64,000 bases of DNA, from the NCBI GenBank assembly GCA_016929595.1, contig JAFGIN010000101.1:1-64000 (forward strand). The letters run 5' to 3'. The translations under genes were made by a program, and so were the position numbers. Below, piece after piece: positions 62,766 to 64,000 of the stretch (positions within the stretch are counted from its first letter, which is position 1; each line of letters opens with the position of its first letter). The stretch comes from Chitinispirillaceae bacterium. Its GTDB lineage: Bacteria > Fibrobacterota > Chitinivibrionia > Chitinivibrionales > Chitinispirillaceae. The notes under the pieces were generated by a model. That model was not told where the DNA came from and did no database searches. It saw only the letters and a program-made list of their open reading frames with translations.

Positions 62766-62921
62766 CTATTTTCCGTCCGCATCAAGCTCCGGCATCGGAT
62801 CAGGTATCTCTTCTGTTTTGTCTCTGAAAATTCTGGAAAAGCAGAAAAAATTAAGCACTACAATGGCAGTCCATGTAAGTACCATGAACGTGAATCCTAC
62901 AGGGGTGAGTGTTTCATTCAT
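62766..62921 (-). CDS. MetS-type small subunit of an NSS transporter
   Basis: A 51-residue product: MNETLTPVGF, one membrane helix (TFMVLTWTAIVVLNFFCF), then a basic stretch (SRIFRDK) and acidic tail (TEEIPDPMPELDADG). Tiny one-helix proteins of this form accompany MetP-type sodium symporters and are needed for their transport. It lies 25 bases downstream of the transporter gene; ACAGGA precedes the ATG. Confidence 0.85.
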   Translation of the reverse strand: MNETLTPVGFTFMVLTWTAIVVLNFFCFSRIFRDKTEEIPDPMPELDADGK

Positions 62922-62945
62922 ACGATAAATCCTGTTTAAAAAGAT

Positions 62946-64000
62946 CTATTTTACAAGAGGTTTCAGAGGCCTTTTTTTCCAGACCTTAAAAATAATAACG
63001 TTGGCGGCTATTAACAGCGCCAGTAAGAATAGTCTAAACGATGTAATAAAGACAACTTTCTTTATTGTTAAAGATAGAATGGTGACTGTGTCGGAAGGGT
63101 TGACGCCTTTGAGAACGATAAAACCCCATCCGTCGGTTATCATCCATGCGATCAGTATAATAATAAGATATACAGGTGTTACATATTTAAGAACAAACCT
63201 GAATATACGCGGAATCCTGATATGCGAACCGGTGTTCAGCTCTTCCCATCCCTTGTCTATTCCAAGGACCCAGGCAAATAGTATCGCTTCGATGGTGCCA
63301 AACACCACAAGTGAGAATGTACCACCCCAGAAGTCAAGCTCATCGATGGATCCTCCCGACAAGCCAAACACTGCGACTAAACATACTACAAGAGAGAGGC
63401 CGGCGATGGTCAGTACCGATTTGCCATGTTTCCACCCGACTTCGTCTTCAAGGAAACTGACTGCCGGCTGGATTATTGAGATCGAAGAGGTGATTCCGGC
63501 GAAAAACAGCAGTGTAAACCAGATGAATTGCAGAAGCGAACCAAGCGGCATCTTGCCGAAGAGGGCCGGCATGGTGTTGAACCCAAGGCCGAATGTCCCA
63601 ACCTTTGCAATCTGTTCGACATTATCAACACCGAAAAGGACTATAGCGAGTGGAATGATAATGGTTCCCCCGATGACTACCTCTGCAAATCCGTTTGCCG
63701 CACATGATGATAAGGAAGAGAGGGCGACATCCTGGTCCTTACGGATATAGGATGCATAAGTCAGTATAGCTCCGATACCCACGCTCATAGTAAAGAAGAT
63801 CTGTCCTGATGCTTCAAGCCAGACTTTTGGTTTAAGAAGTGAACTGAAATCGGGATTCCACATGAATCCAAGGCCCCGGTTGATACCCGGGATTGTCAGC
63901 ACTCTGATAAACAGTAGTATACCAAGGAAAAAAATAAGAGGAAGGGCGATTTTGTTAATCTGTTCGATACCTCGCCTGATACCGAAACCGATTATCCCGA
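62946..64000 (-). CDS. NSS-family sodium-dependent amino acid transporter (MetP-like), partial
   Basis: LeuT-fold sodium symporter, probably for methionine, alanine or a similar amino acid. The frame runs open to the right edge: upstream of Met 63902 it still reads GIEQINKIALPLIFFLGILL, the family's helix 5-6 region, so the true start is outside. Visible are PGINRGLGFMWNPDFSSLL, FFTMSVGIGAILTYASY, the sodium-site helix 8 region (FAGITSSISIIQP) and later helices to the C-terminus RPLKPLVK. Cotranscribed with the small subunit. Confidence 0.92.
   Translation of the reverse strand, partial: GIIGFGIRRGIEQINKIALPLIFFLGILLFIRVLTIPGINRGLGFMWNPDFSSLLKPKVWLEASGQIFFTMSVGIGAILTYASYIRKDQDVALSSLSSCAANGFAEVVIGGTIIIPLAIVLFGVDNVEQIAKVGTFGLGFNTMPALFGKMPLGSLLQFIWFTLLFFAGITSSISIIQPAVSFLEDEVGWKHGKSVLTIAGLSLVVCLVAVFGLSGGSIDELDFWGGTFSLVVFGTIEAILFAWVLGIDKGWEELNTGSHIRIPRIFRFVLKYVTPVYLIIILIAWMITDGWGFIVLKGVNPSDTVTILSLTIKKVVFITSFRLFLLALLIAANVIIFKVWKKRPLKPLVK

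Noticed and set aside
1-64000. CRISPR array, prophage or intact insertion sequence
   Set aside because: No regularly spaced repeats, integrase, transposase or phage structural gene seen on either strand.

Overview
The window looks like chromosome of a Gram-negative polysaccharide degrader, probably anaerobic, from the Fibrobacterota/Bacteroidota side of the tree. This is inferred from gene content, since no rRNA is present. A rhamnogalacturonan lyase and a GH5 glycanase both carry a type-A-like C-terminal sorting tail, a PorV-like outer-membrane protein occurs further on, and there are lipoproteins, a prepilin-like protein and a PEP-CTERM-like protein. Intergenic DNA is AT-rich, genes are mostly single or in short operons, and the right third is littered with decayed gene fragments.

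Layout. 1-9 kb: broken VanX/DdpX dipeptidase, ahcY, a glycosyltransferase-NodB deacetylase fusion, a PL11 lyase and a GH5 enzyme, all minus except the first. 9.5-12 kb: cobU-cobT-cobS, the nucleotide-loop end of cobalamin synthesis. 12-22 kb: a tandem alpha/beta hydrolase, lipoprotein, pentapeptide-repeat protein, large secreted HYR/PKD-type protein, PEP-CTERM-like protein with a strong promoter and long leader, and a PilX-like protein. 22.2-22.5 kb: tRNA-Pro and tRNA-Arg. 22.8-34.6 kb: a prephenate dehydratase-ACT-DUF362 fusion, a RecQ helicase with an extra N-terminal domain, a YdjI/YdjG-like membrane-stress pair, a Ca2+/cation antiporter and an aminotransferase. 35-42 kb: a very large poly-amino-acid-synthetase-like NRPS followed by two exported proteins. 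42-46 kb: C39-like peptidase, zupT, an encapsulin with its ferritin-like cargo, and a class II aldolase. 46-55.5 kb: a GreA-like protein, and a VWA protein divergent from three tandem, translationally coupled paralogues of unknown function. 55.9-64 kb: M23 peptidase, toxin-antitoxin relic, alkaline phosphatase, a cluster of gene relics, PorV-like protein, trpF relic, a candidate small gene, and a MetS/MetP-type transporter running off the right edge.

Most interesting points. (1) The 1522-residue A-T-membrane-triple-beta-helix enzyme at 35001-39566 has the layout of epsilon-poly-lysine synthetase, and its adenylation pocket reads DAESIGTVIK by alignment to GrsA, close to a known lysine code. 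(2) Prephenate dehydratase is fused to DUF362. (3) An uncharacterised VWA plus three-paralogue locus. (4) The 59.6-60.6 kb region is a decayed composite copy of two other loci in the same window. (5) Compact structured or small-gene candidates lie at 41925-42052 and 62338-62511.
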